NCBI GenBank assembly: GCA_010645155.1
Contig: CM021315.1
Coordinates: 12,737,086 to 12,801,085, forward strand
Length of the DNA stretch: 64,000 bases
Direction: 5' to 3'
From: Tigriopus japonicus
Taxonomy: Eukaryota; Arthropoda; Copepoda; Harpacticoida; Harpacticidae
Shown here: piece after piece, positions 46,995 through 58,103 of the stretch
How the letters are laid out: every line of letters begins with the position of its first letter
Position numbering within the stretch: position 1 is the first letter of the stretch
Notes under the pieces: model-generated
Database searches by the model: none
What the model was told of the DNA's origin: nothing
The model's input: only the letters and a program-made list of their open reading frames with translations
Translations under genes and position numbers: made by a program

Positions 46995-48790
46995 TAATTG
47001 ATTGGAGGATCTGGAAGTCACAGATTAAGATGCTTTTAAGTCCATCAATAGCTTAAAGCTCTCGAATTCTCCTGGACCTGATGGTGTGACATCTCAGTTT
47101 CTGATGAAATTAGTGTTTCTGGCTCGAAAGCTCGTGCAGAAGCTCGAGCGAACGGTTCGGCCTTTCAATGTTGCTCAATGCACGAACCGTTCGAAGCTTG
47201 GGCTTGCGAGCATCGAGCCTTCACGGAATTCCAAGTTCAGACACGCACGGAAACCATATTACTGTACAGTGATGTTCCCTCTTTGTCTATGAGCGTCAGG
47301 AAGCTAACAAGCTTACAAATTTCAATGCATGGTGCAATGGCCCGTGAACTAACGAAGAAAAAAAGTCGGCGCAAAATCTAATTTCAGGCGATTTTTTTAG
47401 CACCCCTGCTTTTTAGCCATAAGCATTTTTTTTGCTAGCTTTAAGCTCGAGGTCGTTCGGACGTTCGTGCATTTTTTTTTCCAAGCTCGAAGGCTCGAAC
47501 TTGCTGATGCACGAGCTTTCGTTAAACACTAGATGAAATGTTCACAGATTCTTGCCCCTGTTTTCTCCTTTTTGATGCGTCACATCTTAGATCATGCTAA
47601 GTTTCCCTCCTCATTGAAAGTAGCTCATGTTGTTCCAATTTTTAAGGGTGGAGATAAGTCGCCCCCTTGTTATTATAGGCCCATTTCCCTGACCTCCAGC
47701 TTGGCAAAAGTGTTTGAGAAGATCATGAAGCCCAAGCTTGTACATTATTTGGAAGTCCATGATATAATTTTTTCTGGACAGCATGGGTTTCGAGCCCATT
47801 TTAGTACTGTAACCCAATTGATTGGCCACATTGAGCAGATCATTGAAGGGCTTGAAAGTCACGAGTCAGTTGATGTAGTCTATCTTGACTTTGCCAAGGC
47901 CTTTGATAAGGTAGATTTTATTTTTGTCTTTTACTCAATCAACTCAAAGAGTTTGGGATCCAGGGTAAGGTCCTGAATTGGATTGATAGTTTTATGAGCG
48001 AAAGGAAGCAATTGGTTAAGGTTGAAGGATCCTTTAGTGGCATGTCTGATGTCAAGTCAGGTGTTCCACAGGGTTCAATTTTAGGTCCACTCATGTTTAT
48101 TCTCTTTATTGCTCCTCTCCAGAAGTTTAGAACAAAAGCCAGTATTTCTTCATATGCTGATGATACAAAATTGGTTTGTGGAAGGAATGGTCAGGACTCA
48201 AAATGTTTAGTAGATGGCTTTGGAGAAAGCCTACTCTTGGGTTGGCGAGAGTAACCTAGCATTGAACGGGATGGGGCGTCAAAATTAGATATTCCGCTCA
48301 AAGACAATGGAGGTTGTGATAGTGAACAGGTCTCGTCCATGAGGGATTTAGGAGTTGTCATCCAAGATGATGGAAAGTTTGATGAGCATATCCAATTGAA
48401 AGTGGGGAAGGCATTTCAAACATGTGGCTGGATCTATCGCACTTTCAAGTCCAGAGATAGTATTACGATGCTAACTCTGTACAAGCCGATTGTTCAGCCT
48501 CATCTTGAATATGCTTCCCCCATTTGGGCTCCAATGAGTTCAGCAGGTTTGCAAAAGGTCGAGCAGGTTCAAAGATGTTTCACTAGGAACATCACCGGAA
48601 TGAGAGAGCTTTCGTATTGGGAGAGGCTCCAGAAATTAGGGCTGTACAGTACTCAGAGAAGGTATGAAAGGTATCTGATACTGTATGTCTTCAAGAGCAT
48701 TCATAGGCTCTGTCCTGACCAGGCTTTGAGATCAGTTGTAGCGATCAGAGAGGTCTAACGTGCGTTTTGAGAGCACCTCCAAATGCAAGG
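46995..48790 (+). mobile_element. LINE copy L3, reverse transcriptase region
   Basis: A broken ORF encodes a CR1/Jockey-type reverse transcriptase. In order: SNSPGPDGVTSQFLMK (before the insertion at 47111), YYRPISLTSSLAKVFEKIMK, GQHGFRAHFST, VVYLDFAKAFDKVD, SGVPQGSILGPLMFILF, SYADDTKLV (catalytic aspartates), then the thumb and a C-terminal region with HLEYASPIWAP and CFTRNITGMRELSY. Several frameshifts and a deletion near 48262 inactivate it. It is cut by a hAT-type insertion (47111-47531) and lost after about 48790, before the 3' tail. Confidence 0.92.
47111..47531. mobile_element. hAT-type MITE, TAGTGTTT ends, inside the LINE
   Basis: Left end TAGTGTTTCTGG..., right end reverse complement TAGTGTTTAACG..., both followed by CGAAAGCTCGTGCA. 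An exact 8-bp duplication gatgaaat flanks it (47103-47110 and 47532-47539). Removing the element and one duplication copy restores the LINE reading frame across the site. Subterminal repeats with the core gctcga are numerous. Confidence 0.92.
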
Positions 48791-50417
48791 CCCTGTAGCG
48801 GTAGTGAGAAGTCAATCTGTTATTTCAAATTTCGAAATATCTAAATCACTTTGTTATTCTTGGTTCAAGCATCGTTGTTGGCAGATTTCAGGGCTACAAC
48901 AGACTTCTATGGGCTGTAATCTCTTCACAATCTTGGCAACTCTCTTATCTTTAGCGATAGAACAGGGATAACCTATATCATAGCTATCAAAAAGTAAAAG
49001 AATCCTTGGATAGGGGAACTGATAAACTCAAAAGAATGACGTCGGAGAAAGAATCTCACACACCTTGGCAACGACGATGATTTTTAATATTCTACAATGC
49101 CTGCATTTGAACAAAAAAAAATTGATCATCTCGAACATGATAGTTGGCCTTTGTCAATGACATCAGCATCAAGGACATCCATCACATGTACAGGTGTTTT
49201 TCAAAACATTTCCATTAAGCTTTTGAAAACTTAGCATTCTTTGTGACGACTAGAGTGAGGCAACCTTAGATTATATCTATCTTGTACACCCTATTTTCAA
49301 ATTGAATAGCATCTGCAGCAGCATTTTGGCTTTAAACCAAAGGACAGAAAATGAGGCATAAAGTGTTATCCTCCCTGTAGATTGATTGCGCAAACAACAT
49401 GAGCATTGGTCGACCAAGAGGAAAAGATTAGACCACCTGCCCAATATTTAGGCACCATGTGAACGTCATAATTGCCCAGTTATCATGAACCCCTGTGGAA
49501 TGTGTTCACTACTATGCCGGCAACATGTGCTTATTCAGCTTCCTTGAAAATATGTTTGAATTTGTCTTGACGGTAAGCTCAGTTTTAATTTTCTCCATAT
49601 GAAAGAGAGCCCTGCAGGAACATCTTTAATTATTTTTCTTCTATCGTTTTTCGGTCTCAACGTCTAAATATCAATTATGTTAAATCTTTTAAGCTAACAT
49701 TCACCTTTTGCTCGACCTAATATGAAAAATTTTGATTCAAATTTTTGTAAACATCTTACAGTCTGTGGGATAAAAAAGACATATCCAAAACTTCAACCAC
49801 CCTTTGCTCATGCTTGTTCAAGTTTATTGAACCTTGAAACTGACAATCTAAAATATCTAAACTAGAGTTGCAGTAAGTGTAAATTACTCCATTGGATTTA
49901 AGACCATATCTTACTTTTTCAATCGTGAGACGTAAAAAACTCTATTGTCATTTTTGATTATGTTGTTCAAAAATGATATTCAAAATCATGTAGAGCAAGG
50001 ATTACAAAGGGAACTAGTCATAAAAAATCGGCCTCAAGAGCACCTGGCTTTTAATGGATGAACAACTAGAATGCCAATAACGTCTCCTTGACTCAAAGTC
50101 AACTTTTCGGATTTAGTCGAGCATTTTGATATGCATATCAATATTTATGACATTTTTCGTCTATCGGGCAGATTTGAGAAATATTTTGAGGAAAGTTCCA
50201 CGAAAAAAACTAGATGATACCGAACTCAGCTTGAATTGAAGAAGTTGTCTTCACAAAACCCGTTTTGCGCAGGCTCTTACCTACAAAGTAACTTCTACCG
50301 TCCAACCGTTAATATATTATTGAACTAGATAGATTGAACGCAACAGCTCCACTATGCCATAAAGTTATGCTACGTATATCGTAGTTTCCGCCAAGGTAGG
50401 ACGATTGAAAACTCGCC
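48791..50417. other. intergenic, nothing recognised
   Basis: No gene or delimited repeat seen in this AT-rich stretch. Confidence 0.3.
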
Positions 50418-50788
50418 CAAGAAGCACTGAAATCATCGAGTGGGAGGCTATCATAGTAAGAACAATTCAATTACGTTCTTCTGCAAATGAGACCTTGCAT
50501 ATGTTGACAAGAATACGTTTTCAATTTTCAGCTCAATCGAACGTCGGAGACAAAAGTAATGCTCACTCAAAGTTCAGTGCAAATCCTACCGAGAATGAAT
50601 GAACTAGCCCTTTTGTGGTAATCGTTTTACCACGAAAGGGCGAGTTCATTCATTCTATGTTCTCTTCAGTACATAAGTTTGAGAAGGCATAACTTTTTAC
50701 TCAGGCATTCGATTGGACTGAAATTTGAAATACGTGTTCTTCTCAATGCAAGCCAGGTCTCATTTGCAGAAGAACGCAAATGGTTTGC
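50418..50788. mobile_element. foldback element, CAAGAAGCAC family, copy 5 (right end lost)
   Basis: Starts CAAGAAGCACTGAAATC after actcgcc, keeps the central cccttttgtggta hairpin and part of the right arm, and breaks off after gcaaatggtttg, where low-complexity ttcggatt-type repeats begin. The outer right end is missing, so the target duplication cannot be checked. Confidence 0.8.
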
Positions 50789-50885
50789 TGCTAAATTTTC
50801 GGTTGCGGATTCGTTCGGATTCTGCAGCAAATTTTCGGATTCTGATTCGTCTGGATTAAATGGAAGCTGTTGGATTGGATTTTAA

Positions 50886-51016
50886 GGAAGCCAGAGTGGC
50901 CACGCGTACTAGCGCGTTCTTAAAAAAAAGTGCCGAGTGTAAGTGCTTCCCCAGATGGCGTAGGTTCGAATCCTGTTGGGGGTCGGATTGAAGTTGTCGG
51001 GAGAAATCCTTTTAGG
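50886..51016 (+). mobile_element. tRNA-Leu-derived SINE, copy S3, fused to a LINE
   Basis: Head GGAAGCCAGAGTGGCC, then CTTCCCCAGATGGCGTAGG, a B box GGTTCGAATCC and the SINE body up to GTCGGGAGAAATCCTTTT, where it passes directly into reverse-transcriptase sequence of L4. The SINE's own 3' tail is absent. Confidence 0.75.
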
Positions 51017-52044
51017 ATCTTTTAGCGGCATGTATGATGGCAAGTCAGGTGTTTCGCAAGGTTCAATTTTAGGTCCGCTCTTGTTTATTCTCTTTATTGC
51101 TCCTCTCCAGAATTTTAAAACAAAAGCCAGTATTTCTTCATATGCTGATGACACAAAATTAGTTTGTGGAAGGAATGGTCAGGACTCGAAATGTTTAGTT
51201 GAGGACTTGGAGAAGGTATAGTCTTGGGTTGGCGAGAGTAACATGGCATTGAACGGGATGAAATTCCGCACAATGACGTCTGGGGCGTCAAAATTAGATG
51301 TTCCACTCAAAGACAATGGAGGTTGTGATATTGAGCAGGTATCGTCCATGAGAGATTTGGGAGTTGTCGTCCAAGATGATGGAAAGTTTGATGAGCATAT
51401 CCAGTTGAAAGTCGGGAAGGCATTTCAAACGTGCGGCTGGATCTATCGCACTTTCAAGTCCAGAGATAGTATTATAATGCTAACTCTGTACAAGTCGATT
51501 GTTCAGCCGCATCTTGAATATGCCTCACCCATTTGGGCTCCAATGAGTTCAGCAGGTTTGCAAAAGGTTGAGCAGGTCAAAAGATGTTTTACTAGGAACA
51601 TCACAGGAATGAGAGAGCTCTCGTATTGGGAGGGGCTCCAGAAATTAGGGCTGTACAGTACTCAGAGAAGGTATGAAAGGTATCTGATACTGTATGTTTT
51701 CAAGAGCATTCATGGGCTCTGTCCTAACCCAGGATTTGAGATCAGTTGTAGCGATCGTAGAGGTTTTACGTGCGCTTTGAGAGCACCTCCAAATCCTAAG
51801 GAATCAAGGCTAATTCGAACAATGAAGTCCTCCTCTCTCCTTTATCGGGCTCCTTCATTGTTCAATTTGTTGCCTATTTGCCTTCGTCGGGAATATGTAG
51901 GAGCTGATCTTCTAAACGCATTTAAGGCAGGATTGGACAAATTCTTAAATACTATTCCTGACCAACCCACCATACAAGGGTTGTATAGATCTGCCAACAG
52001 TAACTCATTGGTAGATCAAATTTCATATAAACATTAATTATTGA
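51017..52044 (+). mobile_element. LINE copy L4, 5'-truncated, runs into assembly gap
   Basis: Begins within the palm domain (GVSQGSILGPLLFILF, SYADDTKLVCGRNGQ) and continues to the natural C-terminus (SLLYRAPSLFNLLPICL, then NSNSLVDQISYKH and TAA at about 52035-52037). A single TAG after LEDLEKV is the only stop. The PQG motif reads SQG. The 3' UTR and tail would fall in the gap. Confidence 0.92.
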
Positions 52045-52426
52045 NNNNNNNNNNNNNNNNNNNNNNNNNNNNNNNNNNNNNNNNNNNNNNNNNNNNNNNN
52101 NNNNNNNNNNNNNNNNNNNNNNNNNNNNNNNNNNNNNNNNNNNNNNNNNNNNNNNNNNNNNNNNNNNNNNNNNNNNNNNNNNNNNNNNNNNNNNNNNNNN
52201 NNNNNNNNNNNNNNNNNNNNNNNNNNNNNNNNNNNNNNNNNNNNNNNNNNNNNNNNNNNNNNNNNNNNNNNNNNNNNNNNNNNNNNNNNNNNNNNNNNNN
52301 NNNNNNNNNNNNNNNNNNNNNNNNNNNNNNNNNNNNNNNNNNNNNNNNNNNNNNNNNNNNNNNNNNNNNNNNNNNNNNNNNNNNNNNNNNNNNNNNNNNN
52401 NNNNNNNNNNNNNNNNNNNNNNNNNN
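52045..52426. other. assembly gap (run of N)
   Basis: 382 undetermined bases; any frame called through it is meaningless. Confidence 1.
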
Positions 52427-52508
52427 TGGTTTGATGTTCCGTCTTCTTTTTATGTAAACCACACTGCAGATGGAGTTGTTTTATGGCTGTATTCTTTAAA
52501 TTATATTA

Positions 52509-53220
52509 CACTACTTCCCGTAAGTTTTAGTTACACCCATTTTCGATAAGATATGGTCACACTGTTTGAAGAGGACAAGCTAACACTGTTTTGTTGACCA
52601 GAATAATGTTGCGCCAACTCAACCGGTTTTAAACAACTTGCTTAACATACTCTGACACAAAAACAAACATCACTAAGGCGCATTTGAAAAGCCATCAATA
52701 TTTTTGGAAATTACAATGTCTGAACATCAGTAACTTGGACGATGGGAACTTTGGGGACGTGGATTGGGCATACTTGAGGCTGGAATGTCTATTAGAACCA
52801 TAGCCAAGACACTCTAGGTGCGAGCAGAATGGTGAGGAACATGTCCCCTGCGATTTTTCAACAGAATGGGGCGCCCAGCCACACCTCACATCTTGCCTGC
52901 CCAAATGTGGTGCCAAAATATCTTGGGTGTTGGCCAAAGGCTATGTCTCCAATTGAAAATCTTTGGTCAATCTTGAAGCAAAGGCTGGCAAAGATGCCTG
53001 GTGCCACCAACTTTAAACAACTCAAATTACAAGTGAAACAAGCTTGGTCAGAGATTGAACCCAACTCTTTGGAGAACCTTAAAGCAGGAATGCCTCGAAG
53101 AATATCAACTTGTATTCAGCTCAAGAGTGGTTCCATTGGTAAATAAAATTGTTCAATAGTGTACACCCTAATAGCATTGGAATACCTATCTTGTGTAACT
53201 AAAATTTTCAGGACGCACTG
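52509..53220 (+). mobile_element. Tc1-type DNA transposon, internally deleted
   Basis: Left end CACTACTTCCCGTAAG, then TTTTAGTTACAC; the right end reverse complement is CAGTGCGTCCTGAAAATTTTAGTTACAC. TA flanks both sides (52507-52508 and 53221-53222), as expected for Tc1/mariner. The interior encodes only the C-terminal part of a transposase: FQQNGAPSHTSHLA, then SPIENLWSILKQRLAKMPG. The usual aspartate after QQ is asparagine and the N-terminal DNA-binding region is gone. 712 bp instead of about 1.6 kb. Confidence 0.88.
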
Positions 53221-53222
53221 TA

Positions 53223-54584
53223 GTGTCGAAAATGTTGATATCATTGACCATGGGAGGGTGCATGCTTTAGAACCTCTACACATTGTCCCCACAAAATACT
53301 AAATCAGGGTCGTTTTTCCATTTAAACGTCGCAAGACTCACTTTATGTTCTTGATATTTGTGGAATTTTTGTTGCCAAAAAAGCTCAAGTTGAAAGTTGT
53401 TTTAACTTGAAATGAATCATGGCACTAAACGGTTACTTCCAGTTCTAACTAGCGACCCTTACTAGAGACTGGCCGTCGTAGGCTAACACACGGTGCCAAT
53501 GATTCACCCTGGTGATTGGTCAATAGCATTCAGTTGAACATTCAGCTAATTCTAACAAAGTTCGATAACAAACCAGAGTGCTTCTTCTTTGTTGATTTTG
53601 TAGTGATCTGACTTGTTGCCGGGGTTGCCAATTTACCGATGTGAAATCATATTCCCCTCTATCTACCAGTCTTCATAAACCCGTTTTTCCTTTAAGGATC
53701 ACAAAAAGGCAAGGCATCCCTGACTTTCGTGACTTCTGAGCAGGGTTGCAAATCAAACTCACATTCGTGTTTGCTCATATACAAGAGCAAAGCACCCATT
53801 CTGCAAGCAGTAACCCTACCTTGCAACCTCCCGTAAAAAAAACTTGCGCAAGCCAAGATTCCACATCACTAAGATTTTGTTGTCAATCACACGATCGTGT
53901 GACATTAATTGGCCCTTGTTAAAACTCCACACTAATTGAAATTCACTTTTTTCATATCGGGTAAATACCTTAGACACATTTCCAGCAGACTTGTGGACTT
54001 TCAATAACCAAACTGCCCTATCAAATGAGCGAAATAGTTTAATGTGTTTCGTAGAAGAAAAGGTTCCTTTAATCATGAACTTCGGCTTCCCGCATGATGA
54101 ATGACGTCACAGACAATCCGTGCCTGGTCAGGCAATCATAGATTTGAATGCCAATCTCTGCCTTTTGGTATTTCTAGTTCTAACCTTATGTACATTATGG
54201 CTTGCTCAGTGTAAACATTCCGCCACTTATTTCGAATACGTATCCTCTGGTTCTCCTCTTTGACCAAACAAGTTTTTTTGGTTGATACACGATGTATTCG
54301 GTAGACATTAGTGTCCTTTTATCATATCTTTGCTACTGCATAAAAGAACTGAATTTTTGTTCAACATTAAACCGTTCTATTTTGCTAGCAAATAAATCTA
54401 CCACAATTTACGTATGGTTTTTTGAAAATCTTGGATTCTGAGTTCTTCATTGCTTACTTGTTGGTCCACCCACAAATGACTCCAAGCACCAGTTAGAAAT
54501 TAAGGGTCTAATTCAAATACTTTGTTACTTTAAATCATTCTAAATATTTGCCGTAGGCGCTACCCTCTTTGTTTTACAATACAT
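53223..54584. other. intergenic, nothing recognised
   Basis: No gene or delimited repeat seen. Confidence 0.3.
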
Positions 54585-55419
54585 CACGGTACTGAAAAAA
54601 TTATATCAAGTTTCTTTGGAAGTTCCCAGACACTATGAAATAGCTGACGTGATTCAGACTCAGGAAGCCAAGAGGAACAACTCTGATTTTTCTGAGTTTC
54701 TCAAAGTCAGGTCCAGATTAAAAGTTATATACCTAAAAACCTATTAAATATATTAACTTTTGAAAATCTAGTCAGTACACTTTAAGAGCAGATTTAGATA
54801 CCTTTCGAATCGAAATTGCTTGAAAATATGTTGCTCTGATCCTGAGTTTAACCGGTTCATTTTTGGCCCAAAAGAGCGAAAAAAAACGTTTCGGGTATAT
54901 GAAAACTCAAATTCCCAAACAAATGATATAGATTTTTAATGTCACAAATAAACAAAACATCTTCATTCTTCTGTGTTTTTTTGTAACATTTTGAAATAAA
55001 ATTTAATATTAAGTGCCTATTAAAAACTTCATAGACACTAAAAATGCATATTTTTGAAAAACTATATTTCCATTGATTTCACTACATTCGGTTAGGTTTT
55101 CAAATGAAAATTTAAAAAAATGTTCAACAGATGTGTCTTGATATTTTGTGAGAATTCGATATTTCTCGAAGGACCATGGTCAAATGGACCAAAATCGATT
55201 TTTAAAACCTTATTGAATTTTACAAAAATTGCATTGAGGACTTACCAACATAACCTTTCCATGATTCAAAAGCCACAATTCGAAAAATTGTATTTTTAGT
55301 GTGTTTTCGGAAATAATATATATTATTTAAATCAAATCTTGGTTTCCTGAACCTGAATCACATTTCATCGAATTTGGGAATTTCCATAGAAACTTGATAT
55401 GATTTATTTCAGTACCGTG
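54585..55419. mobile_element. palindromic element, CACGG ends, 4-bp TSD, copy 2
   Basis: Starts CACGGTACTGAAAAAATTAT, ends ATTTATTTCAGTACCGTG; exact acat duplications flank it (54581-54584 and 55420-55423). Outer parts of the arms remain palindromic, the middle has diverged. Internal blocks (for example ttatatacctaaaaacctat, and tcgaaggaccatggtcaaat) match the element at 62026-63159. No coding sequence. CAC termini plus 4-bp duplications fit the Chapaev branch of the CMC superfamily. Confidence 0.75.
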
Positions 55420-55680
55420 ACATGTAAGACCAAAGCTTCTGTGCTCCTTTTTCAGATTCAGCTTGCTCGATGGTCGTTCTGTAAATTTCACGCAGATGTG
55501 CATAAGATTTTTGTCATTCCGGGCTATCCCTCAATGAATTTTTGGTTGGACTGAGAAATTTAGACAATTTCACTTTTGTGTTGCTTGGTAAGTTCTTGCT
55601 TGCATATAAAAAGTTGCTTTTGAGTAGGGACGGGTAAAACGTGCTTTTTTCTTTTTTGCAATTTTCACCTTAATTTTTTT

Positions 55681-55834
55681 TTTCGCGGATTTTTTACTAC
55701 CGCTACAAGGAATGCGATTCCTTGTAATTCGATCCCCAACAGGATTCGAACCTACGCCGTCTGGGGAAGCACTTACGCTCGGCTCTTACAAGAACGCATT
55801 GCATTAGTACGAGCGGCCACTTTGGCTTCCTTAA
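55681..55834 (-). mobile_element. tRNA-Leu-derived SINE, copy S1, best preserved
   Basis: On the minus strand the head reads GGAAGCCAAAGTGGCCGCTC, then AATGCGTTCTTGTAAGAGC, a long variable arm with CTTCCCCAGACGGCG and a B box GGTTCGAATCC. The order and long variable arm point to a leucine (type II) tRNA ancestor. The tail GGAATCGCATTCC, then TTGTAGCGGTAGTAAAAAAT and CCGC, is shared with LINE copies L1 and L2. Compared with S2, the body between head and tail is shorter. Confidence 0.8.
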
Positions 55835-56084
55835 AGCCAAAGTCAAAAAAAGCCAAAAAAGAAAAAAAAACCCTTTCTTTTTTTATTCACGTACTTTGCT
55901 AAAATATTCAAATAGCTAAGAATATGATATTTGTCAAAAATTGTTACTGTTGGATGATTTTTTAGATTTGAAAAACAAATATTATTTATCAAACATAAAA
56001 ATGTTCAGTCAATTTATATAAATACAACAATAATAGCAGAAATCACAATGAAAATAGGTATGTTAAGATTTTTGGAACATATTC

Positions 56085-56395
56085 TACCTGAATATAAGAA
56101 TATTTTCTGCTTGAATATAAGAATATTTTCTGCCTGAATATAAGAATATTTTCTGCCTGAATATTAGAATATTTTATGCCTGAATGAAAAAAAATTCTGC
56201 TTGAATATAAGAATATTTTCTTCTTGAATATAAGCATGTGTTCTGCCTGAATATAAGCATGTTTTCTGCCTGAATATAAGCATGTTTTCTGCCTGAATAT
56301 AAGCATGTTTTCTGCTTAATATAAGCATGTTTTCTGCCTGAATATAAGCATGTTTTCTGTTTGATATTATGAATATTTTCTGCCGATAACATCAA
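56085..56395. repeat. 23-bp minisatellite, about 13 copies
   Basis: Units of tgcctgaatataag followed by either aatattttc (left part) or catgttttc (right part), so the array has two unit types in separate blocks. The unit length is not divisible by three, and the minus-strand frames open through it encode the monotonous YIQAE / YSGRKH repeats. Confidence 0.92.
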
Positions 56396-57107
56396 CATTT
56401 TTTTGCTTTTCAATTATTTCTAGCAGTTTTTTGATCTATATCTACTATATCTATAAAAATATCTTTTTATCGAGTATTCTTATATCCAGCTTTTTTGACT
56501 ACGCAAATTGAGTGGATCTATATCTTTCTTCTACTTTGCTTACCTTTTCATTAAGCTTAAGCAAAACTTAAAAAACAAAAGCTTTTACTCTTCCATTCTG
56601 TCTAATGAAGTTCATATTTCTCTTATCTGAGTCATCTCCATGACAAAGGATGTGCCTGTTGTAAACCTTCTAAGAGTGACTCACTAAAGTTTATAAAAGA
56701 TAACCCTAAACATTGATTGAATTGCAATAATACAATCCAAAGTAGATAGATTTCTTGATGATGGTAGCATGAATACTGCTAGTGATTTTTATTAAATAAT
56801 GATCGTGACAACCAATTCAATTGACATCTGCAACTATTAGGTAAAACTAAATGCAGGTTCTGAACATAAATATTTGTCGCAACCAGCGGGTGGGGCGTGG
56901 TGGCGGTTGCCACAAATATTCACGAGGAAGAACGAGCTAGTGGGTTCTATGAACTTGGACGGATTGACTGGTGGCTGATGGCCCTGCCTACCCTGTCTCA
57001 ACACAGAAGGCCTCATATTAAATTATTTAAAACGCGCGCCATAATATGTTGCGTGTTTATTACGTTTATACATTTATTTGCACTTTTTACTCGTCCCTGC
57101 TCAAGAG

Positions 57108-58070
57108 TATCGAGACAACATGCCACCAAATATTGCATCAAATGTCACAGACCATAACTGATATATCTTAAAAGAAATATCACTCTCTGCAAAGGATACA
57201 AATCCGAAAACTGGTTGGAGAAACGTCGTGGCACCAAATATTTGACTTGATAAATTATGCCTCAAACAGTGTGAAAGTAAACCAAAGCTTTTTTTGGTAA
57301 AAAGAAACAAGCGATTTTAACATGGTGTACCATTACAATAGTTAAAATTTTAAGCTAAAATGAATAGGTAGTAAATCAACAATTTCAAGTGGAATCAAAC
57401 GACGCCTTTTTTCAAGACAATTTCCGTTGCAGCTGGCAACATTCGTCTTCCAACAAAGGCTTCTTCACTTTCCGTCCAATCCCAATCGGACACTACAGTA
57501 CATCCATGAAGTACAAAGGGGCTCATCGTTTCCTAAATCGTCTTCCGAGGAATCCGTTCGCATGCTGACGGAATAAATCGTTGGAGAGGATTCACCTTGA
57601 AATCTCCCCACACACGTATGTACGTAACAAACTTCCTTGTCCCCCGAAAAATGAAAGAGGACGCTCAAGCACACGTATGTATTTCAGCACAAATCCTCGG
57701 CCACCCCAAACACTTTTGGACGTATAGCTTCGTTACTTTAGCATCAATGGCTTGTCCCGACTAGTCTAGTCTACCGTATGGAATGAGGAAGGGGTCCTTT
57801 GGCACTCAACGCTCAAGTGAAAATTTAAGTAAAAAGCCCTTGCGGTGATTTCAAAAAGATGTTCTACGCCGCTTTAACATTTCTTTCACTTTAAGAGTGG
57901 GGTTTCGCGTGTGCCTTTTCACATCCCTTCCAACCCAAATCCAAGCGTCCCTTCCTTTGCTTTGAACAACAGTTTCAGAATGTGAGCCTCGTAAGAACGA
58001 CGTTCTGGCCATCACCAAGCAAATCGGGAAACAGTTCAGTGTTCTAAATTAATGTGTTTGTGACTTTCAG
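57108..58070. other. intergenic, upstream of the sulfotransferase
   Basis: No coding exon seen. A splice acceptor tgactttcag ends at 58070, so a 5' UTR exon of the sulfotransferase may lie in or upstream of this stretch. Confidence 0.35.
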
Positions 58071-58103
58071 GGTGGTCCAGGACAGGGTTTCTTGTCGTAC
58101 GTC

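Larger units (their letters stand above)
55625..57099. mobile_element. TAGGGACGGGC family element carrying a SINE and a minisatellite
   Basis: Starts TAGGGACGGGTAAAACGTG and ends CACTTTTTACTCGTCCCTG. The flanks cttttgag and ctcaagag match at 5 of 8 positions. Inside are SINE copy S1 (55681-55834), a 23-bp minisatellite (56085-56395) and a 16-bp stem-loop (56869-56884 with 56905-56920, one mismatch). No transposase. Confidence 0.55.

Noticed and set aside
52034..52462. Open frames of about 140 codons on both strands
   Set aside because: They run through a block of N.
56043..56413. Minus-strand frames with repeated YIQAE and YSGRKH
   Set aside because: Translation of the 23-bp minisatellite in successive frames; no unique sequence of substance.
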